Source: Neorhizobium petrolearium | GTDB taxonomy: Bacteria > Pseudomonadota > Alphaproteobacteria > Rhizobiales > Rhizobiaceae | Reading direction: 5' to 3' | Assembly (NCBI RefSeq): GCF_017873175.1 | Contig: NZ_JAGGJW010000004.1 | Location: 124,001 to 188,000, forward strand | DNA length: 64,000 nucleotides | Part shown: positions 55,964-64,000 of the stretch, piece after piece | How positions within the stretch are numbered: position 1 is the first letter of the stretch | Layout: each line of letters begins with the position of its first letter | Notes under the pieces: model-generated | Told to the model about the DNA's origin: nothing | The model's input: the letters and a program-made list of their open reading frames with translations, nothing else | Database searches by the model: none | Translations under genes and position numbers: made by a program

Positions 55964-58006
55964 ATGGATCTTTTCCTTGAAACCGATGACGATCCGAAGA
56001 CACTTGCCTTTGTGGCGGACCTGAACAAGGCTTCCGATGAGCAGTTGCGGACACCGGCGTTCGAGAAGGACCGCGACATCGTCAAGGCGATGTTCGAACG
56101 CGAGGACCGGCTGATCGTGCCTAGCCGGCGTGGCAATTGGCTCTTCGACTATCATCGCACCAAAGACAATCCGCTCGGCATCTGGCGTCGGCTCCCGGCG
56201 GATCAGGAGCCGCGTTCAGACGCGGACTGGGAAACGGTCTTCGACCTCGATGCCTTCTGCAGGCAAGAGGGCAAACGCTGGATCTATTACGGCGCGATCA
56301 CCTGTCCGTTCGAGCCAACGCTGGTGCTACTCATTCTCTCGGATGGCGGCTCCGATCTTTTGCGACTCATCGAATTCGACACGGCGGCCAGGGCCATCGT
56401 CGAAGGCGGCTTCGATACGCCCACCGCGCGCGCCCATGCAAGCTGGCTGAGCCGCGACGAGATTGCCTATTTCGGTTCGGTTGACGAGAACTCCGCCACC
56501 CGCTCGGGTTGGCCGCGGGTCGGTCGCCGGTTGAGGCGTGGGCAGAAGCCCCAGGATGCACCTATCTATTTCGAGGCCGGCAAAGACGACGTCTACGGTT
56601 CGGCCTTCTCCATCGATCCCCTCTTCTGGCGCGGCAAGCCGGGTGAGCGGCCGATAGAAGTCTTCTTCATTGGCCATGAGATCGGCAAGGTGAGCGTGCA
56701 TCTGCGTGACGGCAAGGGCGAGATCCGCCGTCTCGACCTGCCGACCGAGATCGACTATTCGATCAATCACAGCCATATCCTCTGGCGCGTCAAGACGGAC
56801 GAGCGTTTCCCGACCGGCAGCCTTATCCTGCAGGGCATTGCGCCGTTCTCGGACAATTTGCTCGGGGAACCGCGCGTGCTGTTCACGCCGAGAGACGGGC
56901 AATCGATCGCCCAGATGGCGCTCCTCAAGACATGGGCCCTCTTCATCGTCAGCGACCGGATGGTCCCGAAGTTTTACCTGTTCGATTTGACCAAGGCGGA
57001 TGCCGAACCGGAGGAGTTGCCGCTGCCGCCCGAATTGCAGACCGTGAACTTCCGGCTGCTCGATGCGGACCTGACGCTCGGTGAAGAGGTGCTGACAGTG
57101 ATCGGCCAGGGTTTTCTCCTGCCCTACAGCACCTACCGCCTGGACCTGACCGGGCGGAGCCGAAAGCCGGAACTCGTTCTGACCGGCACAGCGCCGGCCT
57201 ATTTCGATGCCGATGGCATGCACACCGAACTCCTGGAAGCCACGTCGGAAGACGGGACGAAAGTGCCCTATCATATCGCTTTCCCCAAGACCTGGACCAA
57301 GGGCGAACTGCCCGTGCTGATGTATGGCTATGGCGGCTTTGCCTCGCCCCTTGCGCCCTACTATTCGGGCAATAACGGCCTCTGGCTGGAACACGGCGGC
57401 GCCTATGTGCAGGCCTATATACGCGGCGGCGGCGAACTCGGGCCTGACTGGCACCACGTCGCCAAGGGCCGCGGTCGTCACAAGGCATTCGAGGATTTCG
57501 TGGCGGTCGCCCGCGATCTTGTCAGGCGGGGCTACACCAAACCGTCGCGCATCGCCTGCACCGGAGGAAGCAATGGCGGCCTGCTTACGGCCGTTATGCT
57601 GACGCGGTATCCAAAGGACTTCGGCGCTGTCTGGACCCGCGTGCCCGTAATCGACATGTCGCGCTTCCACGTATTCCCTGCCGGCAAAGCCTGGATGGAC
57701 GAGTACGGTAATCCCGACGTCGAAGCCGATCTTGAATACATGCTCGGCTACTCGCCGCTGCACCAGGTGAAGCCGACCGCCGAGATCAGCTATCCACCGG
57801 TCTATATCGAAAGCTCATCCAATGACGACCGGGTCCATCCCTCCCACGCCCGCCGCTTCGCCAAGCGGCTGATAGAGGCGGGACATAGACCGCTGTTCCA
57901 TGAATATGGTTCCGGCGGACATGGCGGCGCCGGCGATTCCTCAGAGCAAGCCGCCCGCGTGGCGATGGGCTACAGCTTTCTGCGCCAGACGATCATGAGC
58001 GGCTGA
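55964..58006 (+). CDS. S9 family prolyl oligopeptidase-like peptidase
   Basis: 680 residues. The catalytic triad is readable: serine in CTGGSNGGLLT (about 540), aspartate in SSSNDDRVHP (about 625) and histidine in YGSGGHGGAGD (about 655). The N-terminal half should form the seven-bladed propeller (weakly conserved). No signal peptide, so cytoplasmic. Such enzymes cut short peptides after proline or act on basic residues; the specificity is unknown. The start at 55964 (MDLFLETDDDPKTLAF) is supported by ggaga 10 nt upstream. Confidence 0.88.
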   Translation: MDLFLETDDDPKTLAFVADLNKASDEQLRTPAFEKDRDIVKAMFEREDRLIVPSRRGNWLFDYHRTKDNPLGIWRRLPADQEPRSDADWETVFDLDAFCRQEGKRWIYYGAITCPFEPTLVLLILSDGGSDLLRLIEFDTAARAIVEGGFDTPTARAHASWLSRDEIAYFGSVDENSATRSGWPRVGRRLRRGQKPQDAPIYFEAGKDDVYGSAFSIDPLFWRGKPGERPIEVFFIGHEIGKVSVHLRDGKGEIRRLDLPTEIDYSINHSHILWRVKTDERFPTGSLILQGIAPFSDNLLGEPRVLFTPRDGQSIAQMALLKTWALFIVSDRMVPKFYLFDLTKADAEPEELPLPPELQTVNFRLLDADLTLGEEVLTVIGQGFLLPYSTYRLDLTGRSRKPELVLTGTAPAYFDADGMHTELLEATSEDGTKVPYHIAFPKTWTKGELPVLMYGYGGFASPLAPYYSGNNGLWLEHGGAYVQAYIRGGGELGPDWHHVAKGRGRHKAFEDFVAVARDLVRRGYTKPSRIACTGGSNGGLLTAVMLTRYPKDFGAVWTRVPVIDMSRFHVFPAGKAWMDEYGNPDVEADLEYMLGYSPLHQVKPTAEISYPPVYIESSSNDDRVHPSHARRFAKRLIEAGHRPLFHEYGSGGHGGAGDSSEQAARVAMGYSFLRQTIMSG

Positions 58007-58043
58007 CCGGAACGGCGGCCGCGGGACGTGAGCGCGGACCGTA

Positions 58044-58493
58044 TCAAGCCTTCTTGACCCAGCGCCCTTCCTCCGACTGCTGCCAGTAGGTGAGCGTATG
58101 CCCCTCGCCCTTCAGCTTCTTCCATTGGGCGCGGGCGTTTTCGAGTTGCGCGGCATCGTAGCCGTCGAACATGAAGACGATCCGTTGATAGGTTTCGACC
58201 GACGGCGGCTCGGCGCCGTCGACCAGAAAACGCACGTTGGCGCCATTGCCGTTTTCCGCTTCGGCGGTCAAAAGCACCGGCTGGGCCTCGGCCATCGGTG
58301 CCGTATCCGTGCCATGCGGCAAAAAGCTGTCCTCGCGAAAGGTCCAGAGATGCGCGTCGAGAAAATCCCGCCGCGCCTCTCCGCTCGTCTGCACAACCAC
58401 CTTCCAGCCTCTCTCGACACTCTTTTCGAGCAGCGCCGGAAGCGCGTCCTCGAGCTTGGACTCGGTCAGATGGTAAAACAGGATTTCAGTCAT
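58044..58493 (-). CDS. holC: DNA polymerase III subunit chi
   Basis: 149 residues. Chi links the clamp loader to single-stranded DNA-binding protein with psi (which is absent in most alphaproteobacteria). Family features are EILFYHLTESKLEDALPALL, WTFREDSFLPHG and the tail GEGHTLTYWQQSEEGRWVKK. The start at 58493 shares a base with the pepA stop (TGATG), so the two are coupled; pepA-holC is a conserved pair. Confidence 0.9.
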   Translation of the reverse strand: MTEILFYHLTESKLEDALPALLEKSVERGWKVVVQTSGEARRDFLDAHLWTFREDSFLPHGTDTAPMAEAQPVLLTAEAENGNGANVRFLVDGAEPPSVETYQRIVFMFDGYDAAQLENARAQWKKLKGEGHTLTYWQQSEEGRWVKKA

Positions 58494-59983
58494 CAGGCTT
58501 CGTAGTGCGCCCGCACCAGTTCGTCCAGAAGGCGCACGCCGTAACCTGAGCCCCAGGACTGGTTGATCTCGTTTGCCGGCGAATTCATCGCCGTGCCGGC
58601 GATATCGAGATGCGCCCAGGGTGTTTCCCCCACGAAGCGCTTCAGGAGCTGCGCCGCGGTGATCGACCCGGCCTGGCGGCCGCCCGTGTTTTTCATGTCG
58701 GCGAATTTGGAATCGATCAGCTTGTCGTAATCCTTGCCGAGCGGCATGCGCCACAGCTTTTCGCCCGTCACTTCGCCGACGGCGCTGAGCTGACCCGCCA
58801 GCGCGTCATCGTTCGAGAAAAGCCCTGCATGCAGGTTGCCGAGCGCCACGACGATCGCGCCCGTCAGCGTCGCAAGATTGATCATGAAGCGCGGCTTGAA
58901 GCGGTCGTTGCAGTACCAGAGCGCATCGGCAAGCACGAGGCGGCCCTCTGCATCCGTATTGATGATCTCGATCGTCTGGCCGGACATCGTGGTGACGATG
59001 TCGCCCGGGCGCTGGGCATTTCCGTCCGGCATGTTCTCAACGAGACCGAGAATGCCGACCGCGTTGACCTTCGCCTTGCGGGCGGCAAGCGTGTGCATGA
59101 GGCCGATCACGGCAGCCGCGCCGCCCATGTCGCCCTTCATGTCCTCCATGCCGGCGCCGGGTTTGATGGAAATACCGCCGGTATCGAAGACGACGCCCTT
59201 GCCGACAAAGGCGACCGGCGCGTCCTTCGTCTTGCCGCCCTTCCATTGCATGATCGCAAGCCGCGGAGGCCGCGCAGAGCCCTGGGCGACGCCGAGCAGC
59301 GCGCCCATGCCGAGCTTCTTCATCTCCTTCTCGGTCAGGATCTCCACATCGACGCCGAGCTTTTCCAGATCCCTGGCCCTGTCGGCGAATTCGACCGGGC
59401 CGAGCGCGTTCGGCGGCAGATTGACGAGTTCGCGCGCCAGGGTGACCCCGCCGGCGATCGCTTCCGATTCGGCGAAGGCCTTCTTGGCGGCCGCATGCTC
59501 GCCGGTGACGATCGTCACCTTCACCGTCTTCGGCGCCTTGTCCTCGTCGTCTTGCTTCTTCGTCTTGAAAGCGTCGAAACTGTAGCTGCGCAGCAGCATG
59601 CCGAGCGCAAGGCCTGCCACCTGTTCGCCGCCGACCTGCAAACCGGGGGCATCCGCAAAAATGGTCACCTTGGACATCGATTTGACCGCGGCGGCGGCAA
59701 CTCCACCCGCCTTCAGCCAGTCATAGGCCGTCAAGGCGTCCGCCTTGCCGAGGCCCAGCACGACGAGCCGATCGGCTGGCGAGCCCTCAGGCGCGATGAT
59801 GTCTAGTGTCGTCATCGCCTTGCCGGAGAATTTTCCAATCTCCGCCGCCCTTGCGACGATGCCGGCCGGATCGACGTCGGCAGCACCTGCCGCCGGTCCA
59901 TCGCCGGCAAGTTTGAGCTGGATGGCAAGTCCACCGTCGATCTTGGCGGACTTGGCGAAGGATATATCAAATTTCACGGACAT
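58493..59983 (-). CDS. pepA: Leucyl aminopeptidase (M17, PepA)
   Basis: 496-residue cytosolic metallo-aminopeptidase. The M17 signature [17 protein letters not shown] and the metal ligands in [16 protein letters not shown] plus [18 protein letters not shown] are intact; the N-terminal domain is the usual macro-like fold. Members of this family can also bind DNA at some sites. It is the first gene of the pepA-holC pair; its start at 59983 is unambiguous. Confidence 0.95.
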   Translation of the reverse strand: MSVKFDISFAKSAKIDGGLAIQLKLAGDGPAAGAADVDPAGIVARAAEIGKFSGKAMTTLDIIAPEGSPADRLVVLGLGKADALTAYDWLKAGGVAAAAVKSMSKVTIFADAPGLQVGGEQVAGLALGMLLRSYSFDAFKTKKQDDEDKAPKTVKVTIVTGEHAAAKKAFAESEAIAGGVTLARELVNLPPNALGPVEFADRARDLEKLGVDVEILTEKEMKKLGMGALLGVAQGSARPPRLAIMQWKGGKTKDAPVAFVGKGVVFDTGGISIKPGAGMEDMKGDMGGAAAVIGLMHTLAARKAKVNAVGILGLVENMPDGNAQRPGDIVTTMSGQTIEIINTDAEGRLVLADALWYCNDRFKPRFMINLATLTGAIVVALGNLHAGLFSNDDALAGQLSAVGEVTGEKLWRMPLGKDYDKLIDSKFADMKNTGGRQAGSITAAQLLKRFVGETPWAHLDIAGTAMNSPANEINQSWGSGYGVRLLDELVRAHYEA

Positions 59984-60251
59984 TGCGGCTCCAGAAGACT
60001 CTCGAAGAAGGAGCCGAGATCATCACCGTTTCAGCGCGAACGCAAGGTGGCGATCCGTTTGCGCCTTCACAGGAGCGAGAACGTTTCACGGCGATTCATA
60101 CGCGAGTATCAAAAACCTTTCATATTCACATGCGAAACAAGGAAACGAAATCACCCGATTTCATTCCGATCAGTATTGTATTAAGTTCTGCGCGGGCCCC
60201 CATCGGAAATCAACAATTCGGCGCGACCAGTCTGTTCAAGAAACTCTAGCC

Positions 60252-61007
60252 ATGACCGTCAGACAGTTCCTTTCGAGACCTTCAGGCTGGTTTATAGTGC
60301 TCTTCGGGGCATGGTGGTCGCTTCTGGCAATCTTCTATCTGTTTCCACAGATCGATATCTGGGTCGCACACGCCTTCTTCATCAAATCCGTTTGCGGCAG
60401 CATGGATAGCCAAGGCCGGGTCTGCGGTAGCTTTCCCTACGGCACGCAGGCCGTCTTCATCGTTATCCGGCGCATACTCTTTTACCTGCCTGCGCTCGTT
60501 GCGATCTATCTGCTCTATCGCCTGCTCGCCAATTTTCAACACCATGGCACCACATATTGCAGACGCAAGACACGCGATTACTCGATCGCCCTGACTGCCT
60601 TCCTGATTGGCCCTCTCGTGCTGGTCAACATGATCCTGAAGGAGATTTCGGACCGGCCGCGGCCCTATCAAACCGATTTCTTCGGCGGCGGACATGTCTT
60701 CATGCCGGCCGGAGACTTCCAGGGTGCCTGCGTCAACAACTGTTCCTTCGTTTCCGGCGAGGCGGCCGGCGCCGGATGGCTGGCCTGCCTGATCGTGCTT
60801 ATGCCGAAGCCGTTGCGCGCGATCCTGGGGCCGCCGCTCATCAGCATCTCATTGATCTCGCCGGCGCTCCGCGTCTCCTTCGGCGGCCATTATTTCTCGG
60901 ATGTCACGCTCGGCTGGCTGTCCTCGCTGGTCATCTATGCCGGCGTGGCAGCGTGTTTCGAAATGTCACAACGCGAAAGAAAACGAGAGCTCCAAACAAA
61001 TTTGTGA
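60252..61007 (+). CDS. PAP2-family membrane phosphatase with altered motif 2
   Basis: 251 residues with about six membrane segments. C1 is KX6RP (K130 and RP at 137-138), C3 is RVSFGGHYFSD (R207, H213, D217). The C2 motif is SGE at 168-170 instead of PSGH, preceded by a cysteine-rich loop (CVNNCSFV). PAP2 enzymes remove phosphate from lipids; the position next to lptF-lptG suggests a lipid A or undecaprenyl substrate, which is inference. The start at 60252 is the first sensible one; the frame is open from 59745. Confidence 0.8.
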   Translation: MTVRQFLSRPSGWFIVLFGAWWSLLAIFYLFPQIDIWVAHAFFIKSVCGSMDSQGRVCGSFPYGTQAVFIVIRRILFYLPALVAIYLLYRLLANFQHHGTTYCRRKTRDYSIALTAFLIGPLVLVNMILKEISDRPRPYQTDFFGGGHVFMPAGDFQGACVNNCSFVSGEAAGAGWLACLIVLMPKPLRAILGPPLISISLISPALRVSFGGHYFSDVTLGWLSSLVIYAGVAACFEMSQRERKRELQTNL

Positions 61008-61117
61008 CACCGCCCCTGTCGCAAACCCGCTCTGGATCGCTTAGATAGGCGCGGCTGCCATCAGCGGTGTGACGAGGTCATCACCCGGGTGGCGCAACGC
61101 AACAAGTCTAGGCCGGG

Positions 61118-62290
61118 ATGAAGCTTCTCGAACGCTACATACTGCGCCGGATTTTCCAGATGTTCCTGGTGACGCTCGTTCCCGTGCTCACTATCATCTG
61201 GACCATCCAGGTGCTCGGACGCATCAATCTGGTCACGGACACTGGCCAGTCGATGGGTTCGTTCGCGACTCTTGCCACCTATATCCTGCCGACCATCATT
61301 CCCGTCGTCGTGCCCTTCGCACTCGTCATCGGCATCACCCAGACGCTGACGGCGATGAACAACGATTCGGAACTGCCGGTCATAGATGCGGCAGGTGCCT
61401 CTCGCGACATCATCTACCGGCCGGTGCTGATGCTCGGCATCGTGCTCAGCCTGTTCTCCTTCCTGGTGACAAACTTCGTCGAGCCGCCCTCGCGTGTGGC
61501 AGCCCGCCAGATGGTCGCTGCGGCTTACGCCGACCTGCTTTCGTCGGTGATCGAGGAAAAGACCTTCCGCAGCATCGAGGACGGGCTTTACGTCCAGATT
61601 TCGGAGCGCCATTCCGGCCGCGTTCTCAAGGGCCTGTTCGTGGTGGATTATCGCGACCCGAACTTCGACCTCATCTATTATGCCCGTGAAGGATCGATCG
61701 ACGAAAACGGCACAACGCTCACCATGCGCGACGGCGAAGTGCATCGCAAATCCGCCGACGGGCGCGTTTCGATCATCAAATTCGTCTCCTATGCCTTCGA
61801 TCTTTCGGCCATGGCGAAGTCGGAAGGCGGACTGCCGCAATATTCCGCCGATCGCAGCCTTGCCTTCCTGCTCAATCCGGATCCGAACGACCCGCTCTAC
61901 CAGAAATCGCCCGATTCCTTCCGCGGAGAACTGCATCGCCGCCTCTCGGATTGGCTGTACCCGATCACCTTCGCACTTCTTTCGCTGGTCGCCGCGGGCA
62001 GCACGCGTTCCCACCGCCAGGCGCGGGTGCATCCGATGGTCCATGCGCTCTTCCTTGCCTTCTTCATCCGGTGGCTGGGTTTCTCCGCAACCAATTTCGT
62101 GGAGCGTCATCCGCTTTATGCCCCCCTCCCCTACATGGTTCCGCTGATCAGTTCCCTGATCGCCATCTACATGCTGGCCACCAACCGACAGTTTGCGATT
62201 CCCGGCGTCCTCGCCCGTGGCATCTCGCACCTCACGGGCAACCTTCAACGCCGCTTCGCTTCCCGCACCTCGGATGGAGGCGCGGCATGA
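61118..62290 (+). CDS. lptF: LPS export ABC transporter permease LptF
   Basis: 390 residues with six predicted membrane segments and a central periplasmic beta-jellyroll. The N-terminus MKLLERYILRRIFQMFLVTL is typical of LptF. With LptG and LptB it extracts LPS from the inner membrane and passes it to LptC and LptA. It overlaps lptG by 4 bp (ATGA). It lies 110 bp after the PAP2 gene. Confidence 0.94.
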   Translation: MKLLERYILRRIFQMFLVTLVPVLTIIWTIQVLGRINLVTDTGQSMGSFATLATYILPTIIPVVVPFALVIGITQTLTAMNNDSELPVIDAAGASRDIIYRPVLMLGIVLSLFSFLVTNFVEPPSRVAARQMVAAAYADLLSSVIEEKTFRSIEDGLYVQISERHSGRVLKGLFVVDYRDPNFDLIYYAREGSIDENGTTLTMRDGEVHRKSADGRVSIIKFVSYAFDLSAMAKSEGGLPQYSADRSLAFLLNPDPNDPLYQKSPDSFRGELHRRLSDWLYPITFALLSLVAAGSTRSHRQARVHPMVHALFLAFFIRWLGFSATNFVERHPLYAPLPYMVPLISSLIAIYMLATNRQFAIPGVLARGISHLTGNLQRRFASRTSDGGAA

Positions 62291-63375
62291 TCTTCTCGAC
62301 GCTCGGGCGGTATTTCTTCCGCCGCTATATCGCGACTGCGCTCTGGTTCCTGCTCGGCGTCAGCGCCATCATCTTCCTTGCGGATTTCAGCGAAACGAGC
62401 CGCCGCATGTCCGGCTTCGTGGGCTATACGGTCTATAGCGGCCTCCTGATGACCGCGATGCGCGTGCCACTCATCCTGCAGCAGACCATCCCGACACTCA
62501 GCCTCTTCATCGGCATGACAGTGCTGATCGCGCTCAACCGGCGCTACGAACTGGTGGTGACCCGGGCGGCCGGCATCTCGGTCTGGCAGTTCATCGCCCC
62601 CTTCATCGCCGGCGCCTTCCTGATTGGCCTTGCCACGCTTCTCATCATCAATCCGCTCGCCGCCTGGGGCCAGCGCGAATCGATCTCGATGGAGGCGAGC
62701 TGGCGCGAAGCGAGCAACCGTTCCCGTGCCTCAAAATTCGTTCCGTGGATCCGTCAGATCAGCGGCGACGAGGATACGATCATCGGCGCCAAGAGCTACC
62801 AGGAGGAAGGAACGTTCCTCATCGACGTCGTCGTGTTCCACTTCGACAAGGATGGCCGCGTCATCATGCGGCAGGACGCCAAGACCGCAAAATTGGAAAA
62901 TGGTTACTGGCTTCTTAACGACGTTCTGGAAAACCGGCCTGGAGAAATCCCCGCCCGTCGCGAGACTGCACAGGTTCGCACCAACTTGAGGCAGGAATAT
63001 ATCCAGGAGAGCCTGGCGCAGCCGGAAACCGTTGCGTTCTTTGATCTTTCCAGAAAAATCGAGGTGAGCAAATCCTTCGGCATATCCACCAAGGCGCTCG
63101 AGACGCAGTATCACTCCCTGCTCTCCATGCCGATCCTGCTCATGGCGATGACTCTCATTGCTGCAACAGTCTCATTAAAATTCAGCCGGTTCGCCCAGTC
63201 CCGCTCCATGATTCTGGGTGGAATAGTTTCCGGCTTCGTGCTTTATGTCGTAACCGTGCTTGTGAAGGCATTTGGGAGCAGCGGGGCGATTCCTCCCTTC
63301 GTGGCAGTCTGGGTTCCAGTCATCGTCGCGACGGCGTTGGGGATGACTATTCTGCTTCACCAGGAGGATGGCTAG
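62287..63375 (+). CDS. lptG: LPS export ABC transporter permease LptG
   Basis: 362 residues, same layout as LptF. It begins MIFSTLGRYFFRRYIATALW and ends with membrane segments around FSRFAQSRSMILGGIVSGFV. It overlaps lptF by 4 bp and lptD by one base, so the three form a tightly coupled operon. The ATG at 62287 is the first residue of the family alignment. Confidence 0.94.
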   Translation: MIFSTLGRYFFRRYIATALWFLLGVSAIIFLADFSETSRRMSGFVGYTVYSGLLMTAMRVPLILQQTIPTLSLFIGMTVLIALNRRYELVVTRAAGISVWQFIAPFIAGAFLIGLATLLIINPLAAWGQRESISMEASWREASNRSRASKFVPWIRQISGDEDTIIGAKSYQEEGTFLIDVVVFHFDKDGRVIMRQDAKTAKLENGYWLLNDVLENRPGEIPARRETAQVRTNLRQEYIQESLAQPETVAFFDLSRKIEVSKSFGISTKALETQYHSLLSMPILLMAMTLIAATVSLKFSRFAQSRSMILGGIVSGFVLYVVTVLVKAFGSSGAIPPFVAVWVPVIVATALGMTILLHQEDG

Positions 63376-64000
63376 TGGCGGCAAGTGACCGCAAAAACAT
63401 AAGACGGCTCGCCGCCGCCCTGCTGACAGGTGTGTCTTTATGCGTTCTCGGCGTATCGGCAACGGTTGTGCATGCACAGAGTCTGGTTCCCGCGCCGGCG
63501 GACGACGCCAAGCTTCTCTTGCGCGCCAATGAACTCATCTACAATCAGGATGCCCAGCAGGTCACCGCCTCCGGTGGCGTGCAGATGTATTACAACCGTT
63601 ACCGCATGGTGGCGCAGCGCGTTCAGTACGACCAGAAGACCGGGCGCGTCATGGCGACCGGCAATATCGAGCTGGTCGAGCCCGGCGGGAACCGCGTCTA
63701 TGCGGATGCGCTCGATGTGACGGACGATTTCGGCGAAGGCTTCATCAACGCGCTCCGCGTCGAGACGACCGACAATACCCGTCTTGCGGCCGAAAGCGCC
63801 GAACGCCAGCCCGGCGACCTGATGATCCTGAACAATTCGGTCTATACCGCGTGCCTTCCCTGTACCCGGACGCCCGGCAAGGCGCCGCTTTGGCAGGTCA
63901 AGGCCGAACGGGTCGTCCGCAACGGCCAGACCCACACGATTCGCCTCGAAAACGCACAGTTCGAACTTTTTGGTTTGCCGATCGGCAGGTTGCCCTTCGC
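63375..64000 (+). CDS. lptD: LPS assembly outer-membrane protein LptD, N-terminal part
   Basis: The visible 208 codons begin at a GTG sharing the last base of the lptG stop. A signal peptide (RRLAAALLTGVSLCVLGVSA...HAQS) is followed by the OstA/LptD N-terminal domain (LLLRANELIYNQDAQQVTA, GNIELVEPGGNRVYADALDV), and the alphaproteobacterial motif TACLPCTRTPGKAPLWQVKA with a CxxC pair. The beta-barrel and C-terminus lie beyond the right edge. LptD receives LPS from LptA and inserts it in the outer leaflet. Confidence 0.93.
   Translation, partial: MAASDRKNIRRLAAALLTGVSLCVLGVSATVVHAQSLVPAPADDAKLLLRANELIYNQDAQQVTASGGVQMYYNRYRMVAQRVQYDQKTGRVMATGNIELVEPGGNRVYADALDVTDDFGEGFINALRVETTDNTRLAAESAERQPGDLMILNNSVYTACLPCTRTPGKAPLWQVKAERVVRNGQTHTIRLENAQFELFGLPIGRLPF

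Noticed and set aside
59983..60249. 88-codon open frame before the PAP2 gene
   Set aside because: No ribosome site or similarity; it lies in the promoter region of the PAP2 gene and overlaps the pepA start.
1..64000. rRNA, tRNA, CRISPR array, transposase, integrase or prophage genes
   Set aside because: None was recognised on either strand; no regular repeat-spacer pattern and no recombinase or phage motifs.

Overview
This 64 kb window is high-GC, densely packed chromosomal DNA of an alphaproteobacterium, very probably a member of the Rhizobiaceae (Rhizobium, Ensifer, Agrobacterium or a near relative). The evidence is a set of lineage-typical genes and arrangements: an LdtR-type MarR regulator next to a YcbB-like L,D-transpeptidase, a HemB without the cysteine-rich zinc site, HdaA upstream of ppk and ppx, the uvrC-pgsA-moaD-moaE run, pepA-holC, lptF-lptG-lptD, and DUF1236 and DUF2891 proteins. 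Nearly all of it is core chromosome. I see no rRNA, tRNA, CRISPR array, transposase, integrase or prophage.

Layout. 1-4.6 kb: glyA (cut by the left edge), an L,D-transpeptidase with its terminator, its regulator ldtR, a small membrane protein and a cupin. 4.6-8 kb: hemB, an RDD membrane protein, the N-end-rule transferase bpt and an EamA exporter. 8.0-8.6 kb: a compact toxin-antitoxin pair (AbrB/MazE-like antitoxin plus Doc/Fic toxin) wedged against the 3' end of parC. 8.6-14.4 kb: parC, a secreted protein of unknown function, a SulP/STAS anion transporter and a DUF1236 protein. 14.6-18.3 kb: an operon-like trio of cytochrome P450, LpxL-type acyltransferase and family VIII serine hydrolase. 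18.3-24 kb: a P-loop kinase, aspS, a membrane methyltransferase, an MFS carrier and RNase D.

24-29.5 kb is a more accessory-looking stretch: a PhyH-like dioxygenase, DUF2891, DUF2000, an AraC regulator and a secreted phytase-like protein preceded by a PHO-box-like array. 29.6-37.3 kb holds polyphosphate metabolism (ppx, ppk), hdaA (DnaA inactivation), an AI-2E family permease and purM-purN. 37.4-45 kb: an alpha/beta hydrolase, a Nudix hydrolase translationally overlapping a molybdopterin oxidoreductase, rlmJ, a UPF0104 membrane protein, RNase T2, a GST and an outer-membrane barrel protein. 45.7-49.3 kb: uvrC, pgsA, moaD, moaE. 49.3-51.3 kb: an isolated LivH-type permease divergent from a CGNR zinc-finger regulator, with a long inverted repeat between them. 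51.4-64 kb: ndk, a GST, a degenerate GGDEF protein, an ABC-F ATPase, an S9 peptidase, holC, pepA, a PAP2 phosphatase, lptF, lptG and the start of lptD.

Functional themes are envelope construction (L,D-crosslinking, LPS transport, lipid acylation, phospholipid synthesis), replication and cell-cycle control (parC, hdaA, holC, a consensus CtrA box), phosphate and polyphosphate handling, and molybdenum cofactor supply and use. No large undescribed system is obvious. The best leads are regulatory DNA sites (PHO-like array, CtrA box, CGNR-associated inverted repeat, hemB-RDD inverted repeat), the mixed AbrB-Doc toxin-antitoxin module, and the P450-acyltransferase-hydrolase operon.
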